Of a DNA stretch of 64,000 nt, positions 1-7,532 are shown piece by piece. The DNA is from Planctomycetota bacterium (GTDB lineage: Bacteria; Planctomycetota; Planctomycetia; Gemmatales; Gemmataceae). A program made the translations under genes and the position numbers. The DNA is taken from NCBI GenBank assembly GCA_021413735.1, contig JAIOPV010000178.1, forward strand, positions 1-64,000, in the 5' to 3' direction. The notes beneath the pieces were generated by a model. The model was not told the DNA's origin. It saw only the letters and a list, made by a program, of their open reading frames with translations, and did not search any database. Within the stretch, counting starts at the first letter, position 1. Each line of letters begins with the position of its first letter.

Positions 1-28
1 AGTGACGAGCAGTATCAGAAGCGTCTGG

Positions 29-181
29 TCATGTATGAGGTTGTGCAGGTCCGGTGTAGCGACCCGTTGGTATGCGATTTCGCGATGGCCGGATAGCTGT
101 CTGGAAACGGCTGCACCCTTTTGAGACTCGCTTGCCTTGTTTGTCGATCCAGACGGTCGTGATCTTCTTGTCGAGCCACAT
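29..181 (-). pseudogene. Remnant of a tyrosine integrase N-terminus
   Basis: A 50-residue reading frame starts at ATG 181 on the minus strand and begins with MWLDKKITTVWIDKQGKRV, a pattern I associate with the start of planctomycete tyrosine (phage-type) integrases. After about 22 residues the frame loses that resemblance and stops at 29-31, so only the extreme N-terminus survives. It sits about 170 bases from a 3' fragment of tRNA-His, the usual arrangement for an integrase next to its attachment site, and has a good promoter just upstream. Seen: start, promoter and truncated frame. Inferred: integrase identity. A short unrelated peptide is the alternative. Confidence 0.4.
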
Positions 182-206
182 CTGTTTGCCCCCCCTGTTT
201 GCCCCC

Positions 207-237
207 ATTATAGTCCGCGCGTGGCAGTGCTAGTCAA
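207..237 (-). promoter_or_regulatory. Sigma-70-like promoter of the integrase remnant
   Basis: On the minus strand TTGACT (237-232) is followed after 19 bases by TATAAT (212-207), 25 bases before the ATG at 181. Both hexamers are at or near consensus; the spacer is slightly long. Confidence 0.5.
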
Positions 238-350
238 CGTGTGGCGAAGAAGGAAATTGCGGGAAGGTCGAAATTTGTTAATAATCAAGTGTTTCGGCGC
301 TCTCTGTCCATGAATGGCACTCACTGTCGCAGATGAAGAAAGTTCCATTT

Positions 351-397
351 CTAGATTGTGGATCTAGAAGTCGCGGGTTCAAGTCCCGTCAGTCACC
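351..397 (+). other. 3' fragment of tRNA-His(GUG), putative attachment site
   Basis: The sequence holds a perfect anticodon arm (CTAGA, loop TTGTGGA with anticodon GTG at 358-360, TCTAG), a five-base variable region, a complete T-arm (stem 373-377 with 385-389, loop TTCAAGT) and a 3' acceptor strand CAGTCAC with C at 397, the C73 typical of tRNA-His. The 5' acceptor strand and D-arm are absent upstream: the expected GGTGACTG is not there. A 3' tRNA half of this kind is what integration into a tRNA gene leaves at the far end of the element. The element would then lie to the left and the chromosome to the right. Confidence 0.7.
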
Positions 398-772
398 CTT
401 AATCGCAAGTCCAATCAGCCAAATCACTTCAGATTACCGCCGAGGCGTTCTCGGTGAGCGGTGGGAACTCCAGGTTCTGCGGAATTCTTTCGCAAATCAG
501 GAGCGTGCCGGTGTTCCACCATCGAAACCCGATTCCGACTTACCGCCCGCACCACACCAAGCCACCCTTCTCCCGACACAACTCAACAACCGGTATTCAC
601 GCTGTTTCTCAGACTGGCCTGTGGATTGGCAACACAGGCCAGAGGCCAAAATGGGACACAAACAACGGGTGCATGGATCAGGTTCTTCCATTCCTTCCGA
701 AGAATCGTGGCAACCACGCTCGCAGTTGGATAACGTCAAGCATCCCGCCCCTCCCCTTCAAAGTTACCGCAC
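398..772. other. Gene-free stretch before the first oxidoreductase
   Basis: I see no convincing gene, RNA or repeat here. Several frames stay open because the DNA is GC-rich, but none has a recognisable protein. The promoter of the gene starting at 773 is presumably inside. Confidence 0.4.
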
Positions 773-1900
773 ATGAACCCCCTTCACGCTCCCACACGCC
801 GCGATCTTTTGCTCACGACGGGCGCTGTTGCCCTCGGAACCGGTGCCGCGACTGCCGCTCCCGAAACGCCGGCCAAGGTGTATCGCGTTGGAGTCGTCTC
901 GGCTGCCATCCTCGGGAAACCGCAACCCCGCAACGGACACATCTGGCACTTCGCACAATACCTGCACCCAACCTGCGACTTCGACGCCCTGAAGAAGCAC
1001 TACCCGACGGGCGAACCCAGCTTCCGCACCATGTTCCGCAACCCGAAACTCAACTTCGATCAGTTGCCGTTCCCCGACACCAAGATCACGCACTACTACG
1101 ATGCCGACCCCAAGGTGGCGGTGGCGTTCACCGAAGCATATCCAGGCGTCAAGGTTGCCACGGATCTCGAAAAGATGGTGCAGGAAGTCGACGCGATCTG
1201 GATGGGCGACGCCTCGGGTCTGGGCGAAGATCACTTCGATCTGGTTGCCCCTGGACTGGCCAGGGGACTGCCCACATTCTGCGACAAGCCGATCGGCGGA
1301 ACCGTCGCTGGAACTCGGAAGATTCTCGATTTCGCCAAGAAGCACAAGGCTCCGCTGATGTCCGGCAGCATCTTCTGTTACGAGTGGGGCATGGAGGCCG
1401 CTCTGCGAATGCGAGACGCTGGCGATTTCGGCGCGATTGAGCATGTGTCGGCCAGGCTCCACAGTCGGTACAGCCTTCCAGGCTGGATGATCTACGGGCA
1501 GCATCCGGTCTGGACCGTCATGCGGTTGATGGGTGCGGGTGTCGGGGCGGTGAGTCTGTACGACTACAAAGACACCTGCCACGCTCTTATCACGTATCCG
1601 GACCGCTACCCGTGTCACGTCTGGTACGGGCAACCCTACGAGAAGTTCGAGTACGACCGCACGGACGTCTACTTCAAGAAGAAGCTCTACAGTTACACGC
1701 CGTCAATCGAAGGGGATTACAGGTTCGGCTACCACTACGAGATGTTCCGCATGGCCGCGACATTTCGCCAGATGATGCTGACCGGCAAAGAACCCAATCC
1801 GCATCAGGAAATCCTTGAAGTGACAGCAATCGTCCACGCTGGAGCGAAGTCGCTCAAGGAGAAGAGCCGTCTTGTGGAGTTAGCCGAAGTTCTGAATTGA
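773..1900 (+). CDS. Gfo/Idh/MocA-family oxidoreductase with Tat signal
   Basis: 375 residues. The N-terminus carries a twin-arginine signal (TRRDLLLTTGAVALG from residue 8) followed by an Ala-rich cleavage region, so the protein is probably folded with its cofactor and exported. The body matches the NAD(P)-dependent Gfo/Idh/MocA family: a Rossmann-type start (YRVGVVSAAILG), the segment VDAIWMGD, and CDKPIGGT at about residues 170-177, the position of the conserved EKP motif, with Asp replacing Glu. Such exported oxidoreductases are abundant in planctomycetes and are usually tied to sugar or polyol metabolism; the substrate cannot be read from the sequence. It stands alone and converges with the small gene at 1913. 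Confidence 0.8.
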   Translation: MNPLHAPTRRDLLLTTGAVALGTGAATAAPETPAKVYRVGVVSAAILGKPQPRNGHIWHFAQYLHPTCDFDALKKHYPTGEPSFRTMFRNPKLNFDQLPFPDTKITHYYDADPKVAVAFTEAYPGVKVATDLEKMVQEVDAIWMGDASGLGEDHFDLVAPGLARGLPTFCDKPIGGTVAGTRKILDFAKKHKAPLMSGSIFCYEWGMEAALRMRDAGDFGAIEHVSARLHSRYSLPGWMIYGQHPVWTVMRLMGAGVGAVSLYDYKDTCHALITYPDRYPCHVWYGQPYEKFEYDRTDVYFKKKLYSYTPSIEGDYRFGYHYEMFRMAATFRQMMLTGKEPNPHQEILEVTAIVHAGAKSLKEKSRLVELAEVLN

Positions 1901-1912
1901 GTCGGGAATCGC

Positions 1913-2209
1913 CTACCGCAAATGCTTGAATGGGTTGTGCAGCGTGGCGTCGTAAACGAGTTCTTCGCCGGTCGTCAGCGTGAACCGCACCGTGGCTGCG
2001 TCGTCTTCGCACCCGGCCTCTGATTCGGCGAGCGTGACTTCGCCCAGGACATGACACAGCGACAATGCCATCCGTGCGGGATCAACTCCGGCACGGATCG
2101 CTGCGTTCCACACATCTTCCGGCCTGACCGCACGGCTTGGCGATTCAATTCGCGAAACCTGTCCACGCCCTCCACCGCTGACCTCACCCGCCATCACGAC
2201 CTCCATCAA
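1913..2209 (-). CDS. Hypothetical protein, 98 residues
   Basis: A small acidic protein, convergent with the preceding oxidoreductase (12-base gap). It has no signal peptide or membrane segment. The C-terminal part (ATVRFTLTTGEELVYDATLH, ending NPFKHLR) reads like alternating beta strands. Two in-frame starts are possible, at 2209 and at 2194 (MAGEVSGG); no strong ribosome-binding site decides between them. I do not recognise a family. The protein-like composition and position between two real genes support it being coding. Confidence 0.5.
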   Translation of the reverse strand: MMEVVMAGEVSGGGRGQVSRIESPSRAVRPEDVWNAAIRAGVDPARMALSLCHVLGEVTLAESEAGCEDDAATVRFTLTTGEELVYDATLHNPFKHLR

Positions 2210-2262
2210 TGCGGCACTCAGAAATGAAGTTTAACAGAGTTCCTCATCGTGATGGAATAGCT

Positions 2263-2294
2263 GTTCAGACAATTATTGTCTGAACTGGTATAAG
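2263..2294 (+). promoter_or_regulatory. Palindromic operator overlapping a promoter
   Basis: A perfect inverted repeat with 10-base arms, GTTCAGACAA (2263-2272) and TTGTCTGAAC (2276-2285), is separated by TTA. A -10-like TATAAG lies at 2289-2294, and the matching -35 position (2266-2271, CAGACA) falls inside the left arm with a 17-base spacer. This looks like a regulator site controlling the metal-binding protein gene that starts at 2392. Confidence 0.5.
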
Positions 2295-2391
2295 ACGAGT
2301 CGCGATTGCCTGGAATGTAGACGCGCAGTACAGTTTCGGTGTCTGGTTCGGCTCACCCACATTCGGGCCGGCGGACAACAACGGAGAGAAC

Positions 2392-2916
2392 ATGAAGACG
2401 CTGCAAATGCTTGCTTTCGGTGTGCTGGTGTTGGCTGGCGGTCGCGCTTCGGCGGCCGACACCAAGGTCGAACTCAAGGGCACTCACCTCTGCTGCGGGC
2501 AGTGCGTGACCGCCGTCGGTGCCATCATCAAGAAGGTTGATGGGGCCAGCGCGAAGTGCGACCAGAAGGCCGGAACAGTGACGATCACCGCGAAGGACAA
2601 CGCGACTGCCCAGGCCGCACTGGATGCCCTGGCTGCGGGCGGCTTCCACGGAACCACCGACAACAAGGATCTGAAGATCAAAGACGACAGCGGAGCGACC
2701 AAGGGGAAGGTGAAGACGTTGACGCTTGAAGGTGTCCACAACTGCTGCGGGCAGTGCAACAAGGCGATCGTTGCCGCGGTGGGCAAAGTCGCGGGGACGA
2801 CCGGTAACACGGCCAAGGCCAAGAACGATTCGTTCGACGTGACCGGCGAGTTCGATGCTGAAGAGCTGGTCAAGGCGCTGAACGCTGCCGGCTATCATGT
2901 GAAGGTGAAGAAGTAA
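2392..2916 (+). CDS. Exported protein with two HMA-like CCGQC domains
   Basis: 174 residues with a Sec signal peptide (MKTLQMLAFGVLVLAGGRASA). The mature part is an internal duplication. Repeat 1 starts at about residue 30 with HLCCGQC and repeat 2 at about residue 113 with HNCCGQC; each then runs through an AxxAxxxKVxG helix, a strand, and an end of the form AL.AAG(G/Y)FH or YH. This is the layout of heavy-metal-associated (ferredoxin-like) domains, with the usual MxCxxC replaced by HxCCGxC. A role in copper or other thiophilic metal binding outside the cytoplasm is inferred. A palindromic operator-like site lies about 100 bases upstream. It is monocistronic. Confidence 0.65.
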   Translation: MKTLQMLAFGVLVLAGGRASAADTKVELKGTHLCCGQCVTAVGAIIKKVDGASAKCDQKAGTVTITAKDNATAQAALDALAAGGFHGTTDNKDLKIKDDSGATKGKVKTLTLEGVHNCCGQCNKAIVAAVGKVAGTTGNTAKAKNDSFDVTGEFDAEELVKALNAAGYHVKVKK

Positions 2917-3061
2917 GCGCAACGCGAACGCTGCTCGCAATGCTTGGGCCGGGGTTCATCCTCGGCCCTCATTCGTTCCCAGAAGTCGCGAACCTGCCTC
3001 TTGTTCGGAATGTCCGTGATCTTCTGCCAACGCAATCGCCCGTCATCTTTGGTGCAAGACC

Positions 3062-3472
3062 ATGAACGAGGCCGCGATCACGAAGCACATTGCTGAGTCA
3101 TTCGAAGGAGTCGATGTTGTCACCGCATCGGGCGGCACCTTCTTCTTCTACGACCCCGAGAAAAAGTTCACGTTCGCCACGCTCAGCATCAACGACGAAT
3201 ACGACCAATTCTCTGATCTGAACCGGCCAGGCGTGTTTCGCCTGAATGTCGGCATCTCGAAGCAAACATTTCAGTCGATGTTCAAGCCCACCGACTCTCA
3301 CGACTTCACGGTCCTTGACCGAATCATGCCGCATCCGGTCTACGGCAAGATGTACTGGATCTGCGTGCTGAGCCCCAGCGAGACCACGTTCGAGACTCTC
3401 AAACCGCTGATTGCCGAGGCATATGCCATCGACAAAGCCAAACGCGATCGACGTGCTTCGTCGCAAGGTTGA
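3062..3472 (+). CDS. DUF6194-like protein
   Basis: 136 residues, cytoplasmic. The segments FEGVDVVTASGGTFFFYDP, FATLSINDEYDQFSDL and RPGVFRLNVGISKQTFQS match my memory of the DUF6194 family, small proteins of unknown function widespread in bacteria, and the length fits. No catalytic motif is evident. It ends 30 bases before the start of the nitronate monooxygenase gene on the same strand and may be co-transcribed with it. Family assignment is from memory of conserved blocks. Confidence 0.65.
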   Translation: MNEAAITKHIAESFEGVDVVTASGGTFFFYDPEKKFTFATLSINDEYDQFSDLNRPGVFRLNVGISKQTFQSMFKPTDSHDFTVLDRIMPHPVYGKMYWICVLSPSETTFETLKPLIAEAYAIDKAKRDRRASSQG

Positions 3473-3502
3473 ACTCGTTACTCGTTGCCGAGGAAGACCA
3501 CC

Positions 3503-4579
3503 GTGAGCGCATTTCTCCGGAAGCTCGGGATCGACCTACCGATCATCCAGGCTCCAATGGCGGGAGTCTCCACTCCGGAGATGGCCGCGGCAGTGTCGAA
3601 CGCTGGCGGTCTCGGGTCTATTGGAGTTGGGGCGGTCAATGCCGACACCGCTCGCGGCATGATTCACGCGGTCCGTGCCAAGACGGATCGTTCGTTCCTG
3701 GTCAACGTCTTTTGCCATGCTCCTGCCGTCCCCGACTCGCAACGAGAGGCGGCTTGGCTCACCCGGCTGACACCTGAGTTCGCGCGATACGGAGCAACTC
3801 CGCCAACTGAACTGCGAGAGATCTACACCAGTTTTGTCGCCGACGACGCGATGTTAGCGGTTCTGGTGGCGGAGCGTCCGGCAGTCGTTAGCTTTCACTT
3901 TGGGTTGCCGAGCCGTGAGCGGATCGACGCTCTCCGTGCTGCGGGAATCGTCCTCCTCGCCACAGCCACGAATCTCGATGAAGGAAAAGCAATCGCAGCG
4001 GCCGGGGTCGATGCTGTCGTCGCACAAGGATATGAAGCCGGCGGACACCGTGGCGTGTTCGACCCGGCAGCGCTCGACGATCAAATCGGAACAATAGCGT
4101 TGACCCGCCTGCTCGTGCGCTCGCTGGATGTTCCCGTAATCGCTGCTGGTGGCATCATGGATGGTGCGGGTATCGCGGCCGCGTTGAAACTCGGCGCGAC
4201 AACCGCTCAACTCGGCACGGCATTCGTCGCCTGCCCGGAGTCGTCGGCCGATGCGGGCTACCGTGCCGCACTGCTCGGCCCTCCGGCGGAACACACCGTG
4301 ATGACGGCAGCAATCTCGGGTCGCCCGGCCCGTTGTCTTCCCAACCGCTTCACTTTGCTCGGTGCGAGCGTCGAACGGGGAGCAGTTCCGGACTACCCGA
4401 TCGCTTACGACGCGGGGAAGGCACTGCACGTCGCAGCGAAATCGGCAGGTGAGTTCGGATACGGGGCGCAGTGGGCCGGGCAAGGCGCTCCGCTCGCTCG
4501 CGTTCTGCCTGCGGCGGAGTTGGTCGTACAACTCCAGAGTGAGATGGAAGAGGCGATGTCTCGTGAAGTAGGCGGGTGA
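3503..4579 (+). CDS. Nitronate monooxygenase (NPD-type TIM barrel flavoprotein)
   Basis: 358 residues from a GTG start at 3503, chosen because GAGGAAG (3490-3496) sits six bases upstream; a TTG at 3485 would add six residues. The protein begins with [14 protein letters not shown], followed by [14 protein letters not shown], and contains [11 protein letters not shown] near the middle (the His-containing active-site loop) and [11 protein letters not shown], all hallmarks of FMN-dependent nitronate monooxygenases. Such enzymes oxidise alkyl nitronates or propionate-3-nitronate. It may be co-transcribed with the DUF6194-like gene, and converges with the SDR gene. Confidence 0.85.
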   Translation: MSAFLRKLGIDLPIIQAPMAGVSTPEMAAAVSNAGGLGSIGVGAVNADTARGMIHAVRAKTDRSFLVNVFCHAPAVPDSQREAAWLTRLTPEFARYGATPPTELREIYTSFVADDAMLAVLVAERPAVVSFHFGLPSRERIDALRAAGIVLLATATNLDEGKAIAAAGVDAVVAQGYEAGGHRGVFDPAALDDQIGTIALTRLLVRSLDVPVIAAGGIMDGAGIAAALKLGATTAQLGTAFVACPESSADAGYRAALLGPPAEHTVMTAAISGRPARCLPNRFTLLGASVERGAVPDYPIAYDAGKALHVAAKSAGEFGYGAQWAGQGAPLARVLPAAELVVQLQSEMEEAMSREVGG

Positions 4580-4591
4580 TCTGGGATCGAG

Positions 4592-5311
4592 TTACCAGTG
4601 ACCAGCGTGAGCTCCGCCATCGACCCGCAGCGTCTCGCCGGTCACGAAAGCCGCCGACTCCAGGTACAGCACAGCATCGACCACCTCGCGAACCTCGCCC
4701 ATCCGCCCCAGCGGGTGCAAGCCTGCCAGGAAGCCGTGCGTCTCGGGTGCGTGCATCGGCGTCTTGATGACTCCGGGCGCCACCGCGTTGACACGAATAC
4801 CCTTGTCCGCGTACTCGATCGCCAGCGACCGCGTGACCGCATCGAGGCCGCCCTTGGTGAGAGATGCCAACGCCGACGGCACTCCCTTCACGGGTTGGTC
4901 CACGAGCGTTGTGGTCAAGTTCACGATATGCCCACCACTCTGAGTGAGCATCTGCCGAACGGCTCGCTGCGAAACGTGGAAGAACCCGGCCAGATTCAGC
5001 GACAGCACGTTGTCGAAGTCGGCCTCGGTGTACTCCGTGAACGGCTTGGCAATGAACATGCCTGCGTTGTTGACCAGCGTATCGACCCGACCGAACTTCT
5101 CGACTGCATCGCGGATAACACGCTCGGCTACCTTCGGGTCGGTAATGTCGCCGGGAACCGCGAACACGTCGGCCGAGGTCTCTGGCTTGATAGACCGAGA
5201 GTTGGCGACGACTCGGTACCCGCGTTCGAGGAAGCCCTGAACCAGTCCCGACCCGATCCCCTGTGATGCGCCAGTGATGACGGCGACCTTGCCTTCAAGT
5301 TTCTTCGACAT
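4592..5311 (-). CDS. SDR-family protein lacking the catalytic tyrosine
   Basis: 239 residues from ATG 5311, which has an AGGGAGA ribosome-binding site. It is clearly a short-chain dehydrogenase fold: GASQGIGSG (cofactor glycine motif, about residue 13), LVNNAGMF, and C-terminal APGVIKTP and GETLRVDGG. In classical SDRs the active site is Ser plus YxxxK; here the region reads LTTTLVDQP then SALASLTKGGLDA. The Lys is present but the residue four before it is Ala instead of Tyr, and Ser is Thr. The protein may have altered chemistry or a binding role. The 58-residue gene just upstream is probably in the same transcript, behind the palindromic site at 5561. Confidence 0.8.
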   Translation of the reverse strand: MSKKLEGKVAVITGASQGIGSGLVQGFLERGYRVVANSRSIKPETSADVFAVPGDITDPKVAERVIRDAVEKFGRVDTLVNNAGMFIAKPFTEYTEADFDNVLSLNLAGFFHVSQRAVRQMLTQSGGHIVNLTTTLVDQPVKGVPSALASLTKGGLDAVTRSLAIEYADKGIRVNAVAPGVIKTPMHAPETHGFLAGLHPLGRMGEVREVVDAVLYLESAAFVTGETLRVDGGAHAGHW

Positions 5312-5358
5312 GACTGTCTCCCTGATGAGATGTTGCGAACCGGATTGGATCAGCGAAA

Positions 5359-5535
5359 CTACGCCGCACGGGACAGCGCGAGGAACCACTGCAACCGGGC
5401 CTCGAAGACTCGATCTGCCTCCGACTGCGGCGTCCGGCCCTCTGCGGAACGGGTGTCAGGGCACGTCTGACGCTCGGGGCTCCAAAATTGGTCATTTGGC
5501 AGTGTGGTCGCGCGGATTAGCGTTGAGGTGTTCAT
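5359..5535 (-). CDS. Small hypothetical protein, 58 residues
   Basis: Starts at ATG 5535 with AGGAG seven to eight bases upstream and ends 47 bases before the SDR start, so the two are probably one operon. The protein (MNTSTLIRATTLPNDQFWSP at the start) is polar with a C-terminal helix ending FEARLQWFLALSRAA. It has no recognised domain. A strong palindrome at 5561-5592 lies directly upstream. The ribosome-binding site and operon position support it; no homology supports it. Confidence 0.5.
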   Translation of the reverse strand: MNTSTLIRATTLPNDQFWSPERQTCPDTRSAEGRTPQSEADRVFEARLQWFLALSRAA

Positions 5536-5560
5536 CTCTTCACTCCTCGTGGTTGTTGTT

Positions 5561-5592
5561 TGCAACCGGGTATACTGTGGAACCCGGTTGCA
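5561..5592 (-). promoter_or_regulatory. Palindromic operator candidate upstream of the SDR operon
   Basis: Perfect 11-base arms TGCAACCGGGT (5561-5571) and ACCCGGTTGCA (5582-5592) flank ten bases. A further TTGCAACC half-like copy follows at 5595. It lies 26 bases upstream of the ATG at 5535, where a repressor would block transcription or early elongation of the 58-residue gene and the SDR. Confidence 0.5.
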
Positions 5593-5628
5593 TCTTGCAA
5601 CCAAATGCAAAATTCCTCCTCCCACGGG

Positions 5629-5875
5629 TGTCGTAAGGCGAACGGCATGTGAAGTTTTACCCGAATGGTGTTTTCGCCCTCTCCCCTTGCGGGAGAGGGC
5701 AGCGAGGCTTTGCGAGCGGGTGAGGGGTGAAAGCGTTACAGATGTTAGTGCTTGACCCCTCACCCGTCCGCGAAGCGCGGACACCCTCTCCCGCAAGGGG
5801 AGAGGGCGAAAACCAAAAACCATTTGAGTAACGTTTAATCGGTAGAACTTCACCTGCCGAACGCCTAATGGAAGC
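5629..5875. repeat. MITE-like palindromic element
   Basis: An inner inverted repeat (5671-5690 region with 5793-5812, CCCTCTCCCCTTGCGGGAGA type) is nested inside an outer imperfect inverted repeat of about 30 bases (AGGCGAACGGCATGTGAAGT at the left; its near reverse complement ends at about 5875). A related inner element occurs at 61242-61386. No gene inside. Confidence 0.65.
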
Positions 5876-5896
5876 TGGCGTTTGTGGTCGTTTGAC

Positions 5897-5960
5897 CCAG
5901 CCTGCTGACGCAGGCGGTTCGACAGATCGTTTGTCGAGCCGCCTGCGTCAGCGGGCTGGC
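5897..5960. repeat. Palindromic repeat, unrelated family
   Basis: CCAGCCTGCTGACGCAGGCG at the left pairs with CGCCTGCGTCAGCGGGCTGG at the right around a central shorter palindrome (TTCGACA/TTGTCGA). It fills part of the gene-free gap between the 58-residue gene and the sulfatase. The rest of the gap (to 6043) shows nothing. Confidence 0.65.
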
Positions 5961-6043
5961 TTGTTTCTACTGCCGGACTGCACCTCCTCGCACGGGGTCA
6001 AGTCCTGGTAAATCGATGGCACACGCGATGCGACAGTCTCAAA

Positions 6044-7423
6044 TCATTCGTGCTTATCTTTGATGAGCCAGGGGTCGTTGGTCTTCTCACGCCACTCCTG
6101 ACACAGTTTCCGAAGGTTCACGAGAGCGTCTTTGTGCTTCGGGTCGTTGGCGATGTTCTTCAACTCATTCGGATCGGATTCCAGGTCGTAAAGCTCCTCT
6201 TTCGGACGATTCAGGTAAGACGCAACGGAGCGTTGACCCATCATCTTGTCGCCACGTTTCAGGATGCCTTGCCAGGTGTCAGAACCCCAGAGGTCGCTCG
6301 CGTGGGGGAACTCCAACGGATGAGCCAGATTCAGCAGGTACTTATACTGCCGGGTTCGCGCCATGCGAATGGGGTAGTACATCGTGATCTCATGGAACTG
6401 ATGCGAACCGTACACCACATCCCAGTTCTCGATTTTCTCCCGTTCCAAGGTCGGGAGGAATGACCGCCCCGGCAACGCGATCTCCTTCTTCGCCGCGACT
6501 GGCTTCACCTCACACCAATCGAGAATCGTCGGCGTAATGTCGGTCCAACTTACCATCGCCGAGGAAACCACGCCGGCCTTCTGCCCCGGCTTGCGAACGA
6601 TCATCGGCAATCGCACGCCCGCATCGTAAAGCGTCGATTTCGCGCCTGGGAACGGGATGCCGTTATCGCTAACGAAGATCACGAGCGTATCGTCGAGTTT
6701 CTTCGCGTCGGCGAGTTCCTTCAGCACGCGGCCGATGCCGTCATCGAGGCGGGTCACGCTCTGGTAATAGTCCGCGAGATCGGCTCGCGCGTCTGGCTGA
6801 TCGGGCAAGTGATACGGCAGCGGGAGCGTCTTCGGGTCGAACTTCACGGCCGGCACTTCCGCGGGATACTTGCCGTCGTTGGCGAACCCCTTCGCGGCTC
6901 GGTGCGGGTCGGTGAACCCCACGAGCAGGAAGAACGGTTTGTCGCCGGTGTCCGCTACGAACTTTTTCACTTCCGCCGCAATCGAAACAGGATTGCGACC
7001 GCCGTTCGGCACTTCCACATCAAAGGGATAAACCTCTTTCGGCTGAACGTGCAGTTTCGCAATGACTCCTGACCGATAACCGGCGGGTACGAGCAGTGCG
7101 GGCAACCCGCGAACAGTGCGGAAGGTGTACTGGTTGTGGGTGGCGTGTGCGAGACCATACTGCCCGCTCGCGTGGGTCGGCAACCCTGTGAGGATGCTGG
7201 CGCGACTGCAACTACACGAGGAAACCGAGGCGAACGCATGCGTGAAGCGCGTGCCCGTTTTTGCGAGGGCGTCAAGATTTGGCGTCTTGGCGACCGCGTC
7301 GCCGTAGCAGCCGAGTTGCAATCCAAGATCGTCGGCGATGAGCAGCACGACGTTCTTTGGCGCAGCCTGGGCGGGAATGGCAAATGCGAGAGTAATCGCG
7401 AAGGAGAGCAGCAAACGGATCAT
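6044..7423 (-). CDS. Sulfatase (heparan N-sulfatase-like)
   Basis: 459 residues from ATG 7423; the open frame upstream is not protein-like. The Sec signal peptide (MIRLLLSFAITLAFAIPAQA) is followed by NVVLLIADDLG with the metal-binding Asp pair at about 31-32. CSCSRASILTG at about 70-80 is the formylglycine site; the canonical C-x-P-S-R has Cys in place of Pro. Later, FVSDNGIPFPGAK is the second metal-binding segment. The C-terminal DLESDPNELKNI block is typical of the family. It would hydrolyse sulfate esters or sulfamates of polysaccharides in the periplasm, in keeping with planctomycete biology. It needs a formylglycine-generating enzyme, not seen here. It is divergent from the dehydrogenase at 7533. 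Confidence 0.88.
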   Translation of the reverse strand: MIRLLLSFAITLAFAIPAQAAPKNVVLLIADDLGLQLGCYGDAVAKTPNLDALAKTGTRFTHAFASVSSCSCSRASILTGLPTHASGQYGLAHATHNQYTFRTVRGLPALLVPAGYRSGVIAKLHVQPKEVYPFDVEVPNGGRNPVSIAAEVKKFVADTGDKPFFLLVGFTDPHRAAKGFANDGKYPAEVPAVKFDPKTLPLPYHLPDQPDARADLADYYQSVTRLDDGIGRVLKELADAKKLDDTLVIFVSDNGIPFPGAKSTLYDAGVRLPMIVRKPGQKAGVVSSAMVSWTDITPTILDWCEVKPVAAKKEIALPGRSFLPTLEREKIENWDVVYGSHQFHEITMYYPIRMARTRQYKYLLNLAHPLEFPHASDLWGSDTWQGILKRGDKMMGQRSVASYLNRPKEELYDLESDPNELKNIANDPKHKDALVNLRKLCQEWREKTNDPWLIKDKHE

Positions 7424-7532
7424 GTGTGAACTCCAGGGAGACGGTTCACCCGGAGTGTATCCGCAATCGCACTCAGTTCCACTACAACAAGGCGAACCGC
7501 ACAACGTTCGATTATCCCTCCGGAAAACGCAC

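Noticed and set aside
454-1440. Long open frame overlapping the first oxidoreductase gene
   Set aside because: It is an Arg/Pro-rich alternate-frame translation of GC-rich DNA with no domain; the Gfo/Idh/MocA frame is clearly the real gene.
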